Shown piece by piece: positions 11,701 to 26,200 of a DNA stretch of 41,094 nucleotides. The position numbers were made by a program, and so were the translations under genes. Origin of the DNA: Rodentolepis nana (Eukaryota > Platyhelminthes > Cestoda > Cyclophyllidea > Hymenolepididae); NCBI GenBank assembly GCA_900617975.1, contig UZAE01000082.1, forward strand, positions 1 to 41,094, given 5' to 3'. How positions within the stretch are numbered: the first letter of the stretch is position 1; the number at the start of each line of letters is the position of its first letter. Below the pieces are notes generated by a model. The model saw only the letters and a program-made list of their open reading frames with translations, was not told the origin of the DNA and made no database searches.

Positions 11701-14700
11701 TTGCGGGTGCTTTAGCTGGGACAAAGAATAGCCCCCCCCCCCTCCCCGGCGCTATGGCTATTTAAAAGAGTTCTGGTTTGCAGATTAATTAATTGAAACT
11801 TACTAGAATTCAGCTCTCCCCCCCCCCCCCAACCACAAAATTAAAATATTACTATAATTTTTTTCTTTTGCCTCTCTTTTCAACTTCACCTTGATCGGCT
11901 ATTTTTGTTATCAACTGGCAGGCTTTATGATGTTTATCATTAGCCCTCTAGTTGACTTCGGGCTCACAGAGGGGAGGAACAGTCAAAGTCACAAAGCGTC
12001 GAGGTGGGGGGGTGGACAGAAGAGAGTGATTCACAGATGTAAAAGAGCCAAACAGGCACAAAGGTAGAGAAAAAGGTAAGGTGAGGTGAGTACTGTGGTA
12101 GTGGTCGAATATGACATACAGTGGGGTCACGTTGGTTTGAAGTCATAGCATTTGAAGTGAGAAGTCAACTGCCGGTTAATAGACATTTTTGCCCTATGAG
12201 CATACGTTGCCCAGGGTCCACCACGTGGAGGTAAGCCTATCGCGCACCCCCCTTGATCGGTTCTAAAACTTGCGTGTGCAAGTTGCGCCTAATATTACAG
12301 ACCAATCAGAATAAAATGGAGTTTAATTAATCGATGCGAATGAATACTTCGATTTCTGTCAATCCCACTCTATCCATTTAAAATTTTCCTGCCGAATCTT
12401 CTTGTTTTTCTTTATTCTTCATTCAGTATTTTTTATCAATTTTTCCACCATTTTAAGTTTGACTCTTAAAACGCACACTCACATACAAATTATCACTTGC
12501 AAAAATATGCAGCAAAATTTGTGCTCCATTCTTGTTAATTAATGTTATGTTTAGGAGAGTGAGAAATTGAAAAAAGAGAACAGATGGCTTTTTTCGTTAC
12601 TTGAATTAGTTCCGAAGCGTAAAGTTTTTACCGCTCCGAAATATCTTTAAATATTCTGGATTTTTAGAAATATTTGGTTTTGCTTTTAAATAAATGCATA
12701 ACAAAATGAAATATGCCAATTATTTTGATAATAATTAAATGAATATATTTAACGTTAGGTTTAGTTTGCTGATACAAATTTAGATTTAAAATATTTGTAA
12801 TAATGTGATATTTTAAAAATCCTTAACTCGACAGACATTCAACTACGATTATATTCTTCAAAATATTTGTGCAATCTCAAATGAAGAAAATACTTAATTT
12901 GAAATTTGATTTATCTCTGATGGAAAGCAATCGATTGATTTTTCAATCGATGATTGTCTCTTTGATTTAATTTAGATATGGCTACACACCTTTCAGTACA
13001 AATATTGGCAAATAGGAGAAAGTAAGTTTGGGGTCTTTCAGTCATGAAACCAGGAGTTCTAGGTGGCTGGAAATACTGTGGGAGTCTCTTCGTCCTTTAA
13101 CCTCTCTTCCTTCAAATTTCTATGCTCTATGTTCGACGCTTAACCATCACAATAAGTGGACCAAAATTTGTTGAGGATGCTATTTGAAGCAAGAGATAAT
13201 AAAATCCTGCGAACGCGTTCCGCTTCTCTGACACTCTTCCGCCACGTGAATGTCTGGAAATAAAGTTACGTCTTGGCTAAATTATCTCACAGTCGATCGA
13301 TCGTGAATATCTAAATTGAAGTATACTTTGATTTTTTAATAAAAACATCGTTTGAGCTATGGAATTTCTGTGAATTTTTTGTGTTAAAAAACAACGTCAT
13401 ATTATACAATCACACCTCTCTGTGCTTCTTTAAGTCTTGACACCGTTTTTAAACTATCTGTCTTGTCAAAAGGCATTTGTGCTGATCTCTGGTATGTTTT
13501 AATTATTGTATTATTAAAGTGTATAAAGTGGCATTCATATTTTCTTCATTTTTTACGATATTCGAAATATTATAAGTGCTTCCTTTACACAGAGTTGTAT
13601 TGCATACTTATAGAAAGATGCCCTCACCGTTCGTCGAATGGATTCCCCCTTTTCACCAGCAAGTTGGCAAGAGAAGGACTACTTGGCACCCTGGCGAAAC
13701 AGTCGTCCAAATACTTCTCCAACGAATGATGCGGCGAGTGAAACATCGGCTGAGCATCCCGGAACCTACCATCGTGCATCGCCAGCCTCGTCGGTGTGTA
13801 GTAGTGTCAGCATTGCTGGAACCAACTCTTCGAGTCGTCTAGCTACCGCACCGACGGGAAGCCTGATAGTGTTTCGAGTACATTCAGCTATCACGGATGA
13901 TGCCCAGAGCTTGGTGGAGTTTATTACAATCCTACTATCCGAGGGAGCATTTGATGAAGAAAATAGGCTTTCAGGTTCTAGTTCGGTTATGACCCCTCTA
14001 GAGCCAGGGACATCAAAAATTGGAGGTAAAGTGACTGCCTTGAATTCAATACCCATTTTGTTTGCTTCAGTCAGTGTATATTTCACAAATTATTTTGCTT
14101 AGCTTGTATCTAATAAAATTTGAATTAATCTGAACACAGGAAATGAGAGTATAATTTGTTTGAAGTGGAATCGCAGGGAGAACAACATCCGGGGATTGGA
14201 AAACATTTGACCCTATTCTTGCCGTGTGAACAATTTTTTGTTTATGCAATAGTTCAGTACTTTCAGAATTCAACCTCTCTCCATCTTTTTGCAGTATTCA
14301 TATCGACTGCAATTTTTTTCGATAAGATTTGCCCGCCAAATTGACTATTGCAGTGTCTCGCGTGGAGACATTCATAATTTGAGAGTATTTGTCATTTCGA
14401 ACGAAGAAATTGGCTTGGTTTGCTATTCTTGAAGCTGCAAGTATTTGTTTTAATTATGAATTAACTCATCGCGTATTTTAGCGGAACTGATGATACTTAT
14501 TTATTATTTATTTGTTTTCTACCTTCCTAGTACTCACATTTTAAGGCGCTTTGACATCAATTTGTATTCTAGCAAACAAGCCTTTTTGTATATGTTTTTT
14601 TTCTTGTATATCCGATGTTGTCAAATTTCTCCGTCTTCAATATTATAACGGAACTCGCCGTTTAATTGTCAAATCAGTCAATCCAAGTGTATGCATAAAT

Positions 14701-14853
14701 GCTTCGTTAAATTGATAAAGTTTTTGGTCAGAGGTGCTTATAAATCATATCCTCTATTTAACCCATATGCAATCGCTTTGAACTCGACCTGTATATATGC
14801 TAATTTGAATGGTATATTGATGTCAGTAACTTCGATTAAGTGAATATCAATGT

Positions 14854-14889
<36 letters not shown>

Positions 14890-17800
14890 ATCTGTAATGC
14901 TTTGATGCTCCATTGAAGGAAACCAGATTGTCATCTATAATTCTCGTAATTTCTAGGCTTTTCTACTATTTCAGTGTAACTTTCACTTTTGGATTCTTCA
15001 TAAGATGTATACTTTCATTAACTTTCATATACTTTCCTGCTTTCATTAACCAATTTTGGTTACTTCCTTTCTGTGTTCGGTTTCCCTTCTTTTTTAAAAT
15101 TGGGGAGGGGGGGGGGCCTTAGCACCCGCTCTGGAATGCCTGGATTGGGGGGAGGGGGGTATAGTTGAGATTATGAGATTTTCAGAGTCTATTGATAGAG
15201 GAGATGGCAGTCAGTTAAATGGAAGTGGGCTTAGTTTCAATGAATTTTTTTTATTAACAGAAATATATTTAATCAGAAAAAAATGTGGTCTGTGAAAAGT
15301 ACAGGTAGGGAAGTATATAAGCTCGACTTGACCTTATAGAGTGGCCATAGTTGTAGTATTTCTGCCGCATCATAAAATTTCGACCTCGTTTATGTAGGAA
15401 CAAACCCGTTACTACTGCATTACCTTATCAATGAACAAGTTCTCTTTCCACTTTCTATTCCACTTTGAAGAAAATCTTCCTTTAATGTCTTAGTAATCTT
15501 GGCACCTGCAGATTGAATAAACAGATGTTCGATTAGTTGAACTTGCCCGATTTCAAAATAGGAACTTTATAATATTTAAGTTAAATCACGTGTATAAGAG
15601 AACAAGTTTCACTAAATTTGTCTGCATAGCCTAATATTGATTATTTGCTTCATTAATTACTTAATTTAATTAAAAAAGGTTTCAGCCTTCCAGTTTAAAG
15701 AATAAGAAACAATTGAAACCGAAAAATTGGAGATTTCGCTCCCATTAAGAAAATACCTCGCCTTATCTTCAGAAGAGATTGGGCTTTCCTCTCCTTAGCT
15801 CTCCTTAACTTCAAATCAGACGGATAATGAAAATATTTTTGAGGACATTTTACGTGCATCGTTTTTCTTTACAGTTACCATCAGCTCACAAATTTTCCAT
15901 AATAAATGAATATATAATTCATTGCATCTTAGAGCAGATCAAAATACCATATTCTTGAACTATTCATACTGGGTATATAAAATGTTTGCTATTCATCTAA
16001 GCAGGCACTAATGTGGCCTTTAAATGGGGTTTGTGCTGCAGATTCTAGTCAGGGCATAAATGCGGATTTCAATCTAACCCTAGAGGAAATGGCCACCGAA
16101 TGACTAATGGATGTGCGTCCAAAAGCGCCCTTGTATTTACCTAATTTGCACATTTATTAACCAAAACACTCCAAAATAAATAAGCTGTGCTTACTTGCCC
16201 AATTCCAAATGGCAATTGTGGAATCGAGTTTGCTGATCGATTCGTATCCATGGATGCTTATACGATTCTCAAAGAAAAGCAACACATGAAATGATACTCA
16301 AATAAGCTAAAAGGAAAAGATACTTTCTAATAGACACAGTCGATGATGAGAGAGAAATCGATTGTGGAGTTTTCAAAAGCTGCAAACTATTGATTTAAAA
16401 TCTGAAAGGAACTTATCGATTTGAATTTTCCTCAGCTTTACAGATTTTTTTGCTTTAGGTTTAAGTCTTTCCAGATCATTCAGTCAGGGTCTTTTTAATT
16501 CAAGTGTCTGCTGAAAATGTCAAAGAAGCATTTAAATTTTGCCTCATTGATAATGTTAAAACTTACCCACATGCCTCTAATAACATTTTTTAAGGTTGAA
16601 TGCTATTTTTTGGTCTTTATAAAATTCAGGTTGAAAATTGAAATTAAATAACGTATTTAAACCCACTTCAACAAAATATGAATTACTTCAAATATTACAT
16701 ATTTTTTCTATGACTTCAACAAGAAGTATGTTTGTTTGTTGACGAAATGCCCAATTTTATTTGCATATGTGCTGCAACCAATAAGAGGATGCCTTTTCTG
16801 TTGCAAAGATGCCTACGTACGTCGCCAGTTCACAAGGTCGCTTCGCAAAGGCTAACCTGACCATTCAAACGGGAGCTGTGGTCTTTTTAGCTTCCATAGC
16901 TAATTTCATCGTCCATAAAACTATTCTTTTCATACTTTGACAAGTAAAAATTGAATTGTAAAACTGCGTCAATTATTTTGGTAAATATAGTAGCCCATTA
17001 AACTTACCTTTTTCGAAGTGGTGTCAAATTGGCTTTTCACAATCTTGTCAGGAAATATCTCATCTTTTTGTTTTGTTAAAATCGTTCAAACCGCTTCACT
17101 AATTGTGCGCCAATTCCGTGCATAACTTGCTTATAAACCCTAGCGTTGGCATATTGATTTTCGATAGTGTAATTATGGCTAATCAGCATCGATCATCGAT
17201 TTAGCCAGAAGTACAGTGAACATCTTGAATGCACAATTTGCCCAAACATGCACTTAAATTTACACAGTAGTTGCGGTCGTCTTTCATCCTTATCAAAATT
17301 TCCTTTTTTATGTCATATTTAGTGGCAGGCAGTCGACAATAGAGAGAGAAAGGGGTAAATCCGGCATGAAAGACTGCTGGAAAAGAAAGGTGAGAGGTAA
17401 GGCGTAGTAAGGGTAGGGTGGGATGGGATGGGGTAAGGCTCAGGTGGACTATTTTTGGAATGCATTTTGCCTTGTTGTGCTACAATCTGATGCGATATTC
17501 CGTGGTGGCTAACAGCGCTGCACACACACACACGCACGCACACATCCTACATTATTGGCACACTTTCTTGCTTGGGAATACCTTGCAAGGCTGCCTTACC
17601 GTTCGCTATAAACTGTACGTACGGGATTAATATTGTGTATATACGAATGAATACCTGCTTGGAGGTGGGCGTGCAGGATGTGAAATGCGTTTGCTGCTAC
17701 AACGAGATTCTCAAATTAATTTATTCTTCCATATGATTCGTATTCAAGGGGTTGAATTATCTAGGCCATATGATCAGATATCAAATATCTTGTAATAAAG

Positions 17801-20800
17801 GTATTATTACTAAAACAGGGAATATCCTATTTAATATTGCACCATTACTGTGTAGAGGAGTAAGTGAAATTTAGAGAATCACAATTTTCTTGCAATCTCA
17901 AATGTTAGTTAACTAAGAACTTTAGAGCACTCAATATGATTGGAAGTCAGCTAAGTAAAGAATTAAAAGAAAAGCGAACTTGCCATTCCATTCAAATACG
18001 CATTGCATAAAAATGTTAAAATTCGCCTGAAAACCGATGCACTTGTGAATTCGAAGTAACCATGCTTCAAGTGGTTGGGTTTTTAGAGGTAGAAGCTGAG
18101 ATTTGCATAAAGTTATATTTAACATGACCAAAGGTCAATAAACAAGGGTTAATTCATTACATTTGCTAATTAAAAGCCGATGTTGTGCCAAGATCCAACT
18201 TAGGTAAAGAATATATATAGTCTTAATTGAAGTATTTAGTAGAATTGGAACAAGCATCATGTTGATATTTCAGTCCTGAAATCAACTAAGGCCTTCCTTG
18301 CTCTTAAATACTTCACTATAAACGGGTGAATACTTGTAGTCATAGACTACCAGTGTAGCGATGGTTTGTACCGTGTTGCTTTGCGTGTTTTTTTCTCATT
18401 CAGCCAAAAATTCGTCCAAGTTGGATAAATACAGAAATTAGTGTGTCTGTGTCAATCTCATCTTTGAAGAGTCGTTAGTGCAAGCTTAGTGAGATTAATA
18501 TTGTTGTCAAAGGCAAATAGTTATCACCATTGGGAGCACAAATTGAGGAGCACCTTTTATCACTTTTTGTTTCATTTAGTAGAAAATATAATATTTCCCA
18601 TCAAGAAGTGTGCGGTGCTAGGTTGTGCTCTTTCTACCAAATACGATTTTCTCCTCTTCTCAGAAGGGAGTTATTTGTCACTCAAAAGGTTGTTTTTAGT
18701 TAATTGAATAGCTCCTCTATTGCAGATGGTAGGGATAATATTATGGATAAATTTTGTACTAAGGGTTGGGTTGTAGGATTTTTTAGCTTTATTCCAACGT
18801 TTAGTCTCTCATTTTTATTCGAGACATGACAATAACGATAGGAAGCATAAGAAAGGGAAATTCTTTCGTTGTCGCAATGTCTAGGTGAAGGTAGTGTAGA
18901 GGGCTTCAGTTATGAGATGGGCTCAGAAGTCTGTCCAACATTTACCCGAATATGATTGCTTCGGAAAGCGTAATTCGGAAAGAGTTTACAGTTTTGGGTC
19001 ATTTTTTTCTTTACCCGCGGAGAGATTGATGACAGTCAGATTTGGATGTTAAAATAAATAAGATTCTACCTTTGATATACGGCTGTAGAAAGAAAAGACG
19101 TTAAGAAATGCAGACCTCTTTAAAATGAAGGTAGATTTTTCTTCGTTTCATCAATATGACGAGACAGTCTCAACCAGATTTCATTTTCAATCTAATCAAT
19201 GCCAATTTGAGGTGATTATAACATCATAATTTGTTTTTTTTGTGAAAATATTTTAACATTTCTATAAGAAAATTCCTAATAAGAAAGAGCGAAAAGCTTT
19301 AAAGTTCACCCTTAAAAAACTAGTAACTAGCATTATCCACTGTTGCATCAAGATGGTATGTCTTGTATTTGAATTCACCATAGTAACCTGGCGGAATCGA
19401 GCTTTAAAAAATTGAATTAAGCGGTAAACTCTGAGTGTGAAGCAATACTCGTTTGATTACCTATCTCCATCCTTCAATTTTATCAAAACTTGTTTCTTAG
19501 CATATGCAGTTCCCAGTGGTTGGGTACTTTACAACAACAAAATTCGAAATAATAGTAAGGGCCAAGAAGAACCAGTAATATCACTAATTTAATTAGTATT
19601 TAGTCCTATTCAGAGCTCTGTTCTCTTCTTTTCATTTCTACAATATTTTCATTTCATGTCAAGGAACACCTGTTCATGGAGAAATTTTCGAGTAATCGAT
19701 TACGTAGATGTCTCCATATGTCATACCTTCTGCGTTTTTTTGCAATAATTTTAGTAATTTGTATAACTTTTACCATTAACTAAAACGTTATAGATTTGTA
19801 AACTGCGTTAAACGTGAAATTACACATTTGTCTCCTGCTGTTTGGGCATGTTTTTAGTAGCCGAGCATTTTTTAATGAAATTGCTTTGTAAATAAGAGAG
19901 AGTAAAATTTATCAACCATGTGATCAGCATTTCAGACAACTTAAACAACCATCTCAAATTGGGTTGACTACTAAAAACTGCACTCCTACAGTTTAATGAC
20001 CCCGATATCTAAGCGGAAAGTGGTACATTCTGATTTAGCATTAAAAGGAGGTTCGTTTCTTGTTTCCATATTATTTTAGATCTTTAGCCAAACAAGCCGC
20101 CTGTCAATTCTTAATCCATGTACGTGTGTACAGGGTGTCCCGAAAGATGCCCACACATTGAAACTAATTGCCCACGTGCAGTTTAATTATAATTTTATTA
20201 TTTCAAAAAACGTAAGGATATTTTATAAGTATTATTTATTGAATTTTTCTCACTGCTTGTTCTTAAACTGGCGTTGATATTCGTGGTCTTTTGGAAGGCT
20301 GTTTGTGAATGTTTTCAATAGTTCCATCAGCTCAAAAATTACCTCTATTTCGATTGAAGGTAACTCGAGTTGGAGGTTTTCTTCGCACTTCAATTACATT
20401 TTCACAATTCCATTTGTTTCCTTTTGGCAAAACTTTTCTTTCTTTAAAGCTAAATCTGGCTGTCATTCTTGTGTTCAGGGGTTGAATCTACAAAATAGAA
20501 ACAAAAAATTAAGTTATGACTCTTTGCAATTATTTAAAATGCATTAAAATGCAATATTTATTTATTCATTTTAAATGGCAGGCTTTGTGATAGTTATCAT
20601 TAGCCCAGTAACTGACTTTGAACTTCACAGAGGGGAGGAACATCAAAGTGGTAAAATTTCGAGAGGGGTATAGAAAAGTGATTCAAGTATGCAAGAGATA
20701 GACAGACACAAGAGCAGAGAAAAGGTAAGGTGAGTATTGTGGAAGTAGTAGAATATGACATACAGTGGGGGCGATGGTAGTTTGAAGTTAGAAGTCAACT

Positions 20801-21281
20801 GCCGGTTTATAGACTTTTTTGTCGTGTGTGTATACGTTGCCCAGGGTGCACCACGTGGAGGTAAGTCTATCGCCCACCCCAAAATGCAATATAAAAAAAC
20901 TATAAAATAATACTTGTACATAAATTTGCAAATTCGCAATGATGAAATAACAATCAACGCTAAGTTTAAAACTATTTTGAATGTGTTTACATATATATAA
21001 GTTAACTTTAAAAGTTTTCTTCAATAGATTACAATGTGTAACCATCCCATTGCAAAACGCGCATTTCTCCGTTTGATATGAACTGTGCATTAAGAAATCG
21101 ATATAATTGTTACAAAAAGCAATCAAGTTAGAACGCTTTATTGATTTACAATGTCGGCAGCCAGTTGACTACAAAACGTATTTACCTATGACCTTGAACT
21201 TTTCATTCAAAACAATGGTATAATGCGTATGGAAGAATGGAAGACATGAATAGTAAAGCTACGTTTCCACCGTAAAAAGCG

Positions 21282-21318
<37 letters not shown>

Positions 21319-23158
21319 ATTACTTATTAGAGGGGTGTAATTTTATCTAACCCTCTCACTTTTAAAGAGGACAAAATGGACAAAAAGCGGTCTTCCACAG
21401 GCTTTAAAGTGCATTTAGCAGAATCCTCTTTTGACTGGCAAGATCACCCCGAAAAAGCTCCCTTTGCAGTGTCTAATCAGCCAACACCTCTACGAATGTG
21501 CACCACAAGTTTCTGCGCCTGGCTACGTGAACTTAACGCTGTTCGACGAGAGGTTATGCGGGCTCTACTTCTGGGTCCCTTTCTAATGCTACATAATCTC
21601 ATGATGGTACCTGCTGATATAGGACTCCTGTCTTCTTTGGTGCAGCGCACTCCAAGTGAATTTGAAACTACTGCTTCAGTACGTCATAAACAAGTGTTTC
21701 GGCGTATTCAACTCCCGCTTGACAAACTATTGCATGTTCAGAAGGTTACTAAAGCCAGCTTTTCGGAGATTTCAATGAGTCTCCTGTCAGGGGCTCTTAG
21801 AGCTTACCAGCAGGTAAATTTACTCATTTCATTTGCACAAGAACGCTTTAGAAATCATTCGACTGCAGTATATATGGCTCATTTTTACAACATACAGCTC
21901 ATATTTATCCCAATTAAATCCAACTTATCGAGAAATTTCAAGAATTTAATGATTCTCTTAGTTTGAAATCGAAGTTATTTGTAAATACTAGTAAATACGG
22001 AAATAACTCAATTTAACGGACTTACTTATTGCAACATGATCACATTACCTGTGGTGAAGCAATAAATTCAAACTGCCTTGGAGTGGGAGTGGGGGGGGGT
22101 ATTTAAGTACGAGGAAATGTAGGAGAGTTCAATGGAAGAGAAGGGCGGAAGATGAGGCAGAATTGCGACAAGCAAAGGCCCCCAGAAGTGATTAACTTCA
22201 TTTGCATTCAAAATTTATCAAATTGGTTCTTTTGGCCCAATGAGTATAGTTCATTATGAAGCATCCTAATCTCATGGAATCAATTTGAAGAATATATACC
22301 TGTGATTTCTGGTTGATTTTGTGTTCACAGTATTCTGACCTGCAGATGTTAGTTATTTGACTAGTTCGGGTTCCCTCAAATGTATATTTTAATAATAATA
22401 ATAAAATTATGTTAAAATACTGACTATAAATTTAATACACCCAGATGATGCAGCCATCAGAGCCCTCGACAAGTGTGTTAGAATCTACAAGATCAATGCT
22501 CCTCGTTGAAAATTCAGAGACATGAATGTCCAACAGTATTGGTTGAAAATGATCGATAAGATCAGTTTTTTTTGGATGCCATATGCTACTCCAGGCAGTC
22601 CGCACTTTAGCCGAGTTAAATGCTAATAGTATTTACCATAACCGACTGGGAAACAGAGTTAAAATGACTGACAGGTATTTGTATGATGGTCTGCCATTGG
22701 ACGAAGTTAATTATCAACTTGCTCAAATATAAGCTAAATTCCATACCTGTTTAGTTAAGGAAAGTGGATGTTGCTATCGAAATTTACAAGACAAGCCACC
22801 TTGATTACTATCATCCAGTTGAATGACAAGTGGCAAATGACATCCATAGTACTATTCTCTTTTTTTTATTTCTCTGCAAATATTTTTCTTCGGAATTGTT
22901 ATAATGCTTATTTTATTTCTGACTATAGTTTCCTAATTTTTCAAATTTATTATTTAAAATGTGTGGTACTTCCTTCAATTTGATTATAATTTCTTTGAAC
23001 GTTCGATCTTAAAAAACGCTAAAATTTGAATATAGAATGATTGAACAATGCGTTTTTTTGCATCGTTTAAAGTAAATATTGACATACCGGAAACTACGTC
23101 CTTAATTCTGGATGACCACGGTAAAACTCTCTCTCTCCCTCAACCAGACCACAGCCGA

Positions 23159-23202
<44 letters not shown>

Positions 23203-26200
23203 TTATATTTATATCAAATGGCAGACGTTTTGATGGCTATCATTAGCACTTTAGTTGACTTCAGGCTTCACAGAGGGGAAGGAACATCAAAGTGGAAAAA
23301 AGTCGAGAGGAGGGGAATTGAAGAGTGTTTCAAAGAAAAAAGGTTGAAAATTTAGAAAAAAATGTGATGTAGTACTGTGGAAGTGGTCGAATATGTCATA
23401 CAGTGGGGACATGGTAGTTTGAAGTCAACTGCCGGTTAATTGACTTTTTAGCCGTATGAGTATACGTTGCCCAGGGTGCACCACGTGGAGATCAGTCTAT
23501 CGCACACCCCTATATATATATATGAGAAGTGTATCAGTAAATTTGAGTTATGGAATGCGAAATAGTGAAATAATTACCACATAAATATTCCGTAAACGGA
23601 AAATCGAAAAAATTTTTTGCGATAAGACACCTCTTATTACTCCATCTTTTAAGTCTTTATATTTCCTTTTAATTTGCAGTCTTCCAATTTTTTGTTTATG
23701 ATGAAGACCTAAATTTTCAACATTTTTCCAAGGTTATTAAATAAAATCTGCATATTTTAAATGTTAATTAAATTGGGAAAGGAAATGAGAGAAGAATCGT
23801 TTAATTTCCATTACATTAATCGGTATAGGGATGTAAATATTTATTTTCAATATTCGTAGAATATAAGTAGGTCTGTCAGAAGAATCGTCTGTTGTCAAAC
23901 TTGTCGGAATCTCTTTCAATAGCGTATTCATTCTTTTACGCTTCATTCTACCTCTTTTTTTCTTTTTCAAAATTTTTAATAGGTATTTCCGGTTTGGGGG
24001 AGGCGTGAAATTGAACTAATCATGCTATCCTCTATATTTTGATTGATTTAGATGTCAGGTATGAAGAAACCGCCAGATTTGTTAGTTCGGACATGTACTC
24101 CCACTCCCAACTTTGATGTGTGCTGTGAAAGATTGACTCAGCTAAATCGTCAGAGAGATGCCTCTGAAACTGATATAGAATCTCAAGAACCGGAGCATAA
24201 TGAGGCTGTAACAGCTCTTAGTAATATTGTCAACGGACCCCCCGCACATTGTATCTACACACTGATGCAATTGCCACTAAGTGAAGAGGGCATGATTCCA
24301 AGGCTGTGGAGAGTCCACCAACGCGTTTCAATGCTTCATAGAACTGCTGTGGCTGTGACCTTGGAGTGGACTAGAGATCTTCTACATCTTCTCCTCCCGC
24401 ATTGGTTGGCTTTGAGGGCGGATAGTCTATTTCTAGGTGGTGCGTCAAAGTGTAGCGTCACCTTGGCTGAGGTTTCACTGGAAAATACAGGGAGTGTGGA
24501 GGGATCTAGTAACTCGACTCTGAGAAAACGATCAAAATCTGGTACGCTTAAAGTTCCTTTTAATAAGATTATGCGATGTAGGAGCTAATGCAGTTTGATC
24601 AGTGCTGAGCCTATTTTGATTCCATTCCATGCATGCGGAAAATCTATTTACTTATTTTATGTATAATGCCATAGGTGAGTCATTCATTTCCTTATGAGTT
24701 TAAATAATGCATTTATTAAGAAACACTTATTGATCAATCAATATAGAAAGAACGATAAAATACTTAAAGGATACAAAAGCGTGGGTAAGCGTTCATCTTA
24801 TCACATGAGAATGAATCCGAGCGAACAGTCTTTCCGCTAGCCATCCTTTTCTTTGTGTTGATCGAGTTAGTCTCCGTGTTCCGGAATGTGCATCCCTTCT
24901 GTGTTCATGCGACTAAGAACGGGCTAATTTAATTCGACCAAACTGTAATGAAAATGACGCAGGCAACAGAGTTTAATCTTTTAAACTTCTGCTATTCAAG
25001 ACGAAACCAATTTATCCTACTATCATACACTCTATGGCCAATTTTTTAAGTGATAAGTAAATAAAGCAACTGCTCTCAATAGTGGCGTGTCCAAGTACTT
25101 TCAAGAGCTGAACTTTAAGGCAAAAGAGAGCAATTACCATTTAAGATCACAAGGACCTATCATTTTTTTGAAATCCACAATATTCCATTTTCACTTCGCT
25201 CTCCCTCTTTTAAGTCTATTGAAAAAAAGGCTTTACGGTTTCCTCATCAGTGCTTATGGTGAATACGAAATTAAGATATAACTTTCATTTCAAAGAGAAA
25301 AAAATGCCGTGAAATTGGTCGGGACACACACACACGGGCAAGTGCAACTTATTCACACCTTGTACCAAATCTTAACAATCCTCTAGGAGATCGAGCTACC
25401 TGCGGCCAAATAAGATTTTCTAGCATGCTGCACTTTTGCCCTCTGCGTTTAACCTGACTACGTCTACAGAAGCCGGAATACAGGAAAAGGAGAGTAAAGT
25501 GTTTATTGCATATTTGGCGCTCAGAAGCACATGCTCTGTGATTAAGTACATTTAATGCACCTTTGAAAAATGATCAATTCCCGATTAACTGAGAAAGTCT
25601 CTGTGTACGCATAATTACCATTAATAGCACGTTCACACTTTGCGGAGTATTAAACCATCCCCCCCCCTTCCACCTCAAGGTTCCCTTGGCCAGCTTTATA
25701 ACATTGTAAACTCCGCAGTACTCCCCCTTAGAGAGCGTTGTTAGGTAGTTAAAATGTGGGAACAAAAGCTCGTTAATTAGTTACCGTATCTAACTGACCA
25801 ATCAAAACTGGGAGGTAGCTGTGGATACAGATATACACCATGTTGGAGTGGTAGGGTTAATGATATCTTGAATCGAAAAAGTGTCTTGAGGAACTGAAGT
25901 GTGCACATTATCAGCGAGAAAAGACACAACATGGAATGGTTAAGGTTTAGGGTATGTGAATTTAGATTAATGAGATCTAGGTAGATCGACCTATGCAATT
26001 CGATGCTTAAGGTGTCTCTACTATCGTCACTACAGGGGATGAAGTATTTAGGTGGGCGTGCTAGGATTTTTAAAGGACCGTGCTGAGCTGGTTGCAAATC
26101 TGTCCTTTAGGCAACTAATCGAATTAAAACGAATGAAAATCTTGTTAAGTCCTTACGAATTTGTGTTGACCTATCATTCAGATAGATGGGCATTGGGTGG

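Larger units (their letters stand above)
4715..13613 (+). other. WSD-like gene intron, 8.9 kb
   Basis: GTAAGT to TATAG. It holds a (GT)n tract (5696-5726), a (TC)n tract (~9609-9642), a (GA)n tract (~9797-9820), an antisense SINE-like element (11899-12250), and poly-C runs near 11732 and 11819. A possible in-frame cassette exon lies at 8259-8309. I see no complete nested gene. Confidence 0.7.
14026..21367 (+). other. WSD-like gene intron, 7.3 kb
   Basis: GTAAAG to TAAAG. It contains (TA)n tracts (14856-14886, 21285-21316), a G run near 15105, a (CA)n-like tract (~17520-17545) and an antisense SINE-like element (20558-20880). Most of the remainder is featureless A+T-rich sequence. Confidence 0.7.
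21814..24051 (+). other. WSD-like gene intron, 2.2 kb
   Basis: GTAAAT to TTAG. It contains a possible decayed coding fragment (22441-22733) and a (TA)n tract next to an antisense SINE-like element (23160-23520). Confidence 0.7.

Noticed and set aside
11948..12146. Minus-strand open frames of 60 codons over SINE copy 2, with similar ones in other copies
   Set aside because: They are read-throughs of the SINE consensus in different frames, not conserved as protein.
20127..20160. ACAGGGTGTCCCGAAAGAT, similar to termini of some DNA transposons and endogenous elements
   Set aside because: No inverted partner and no transposase nearby, so it is too short to call.
21376..21966. Reading 21376-21966 as an independent 196-residue gene starting at ATG
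   Set aside because: The frame continues upstream to an acceptor in the right phase, and a GTAAAT donor at 21814 ends the conserved part. Downstream codons are intron.
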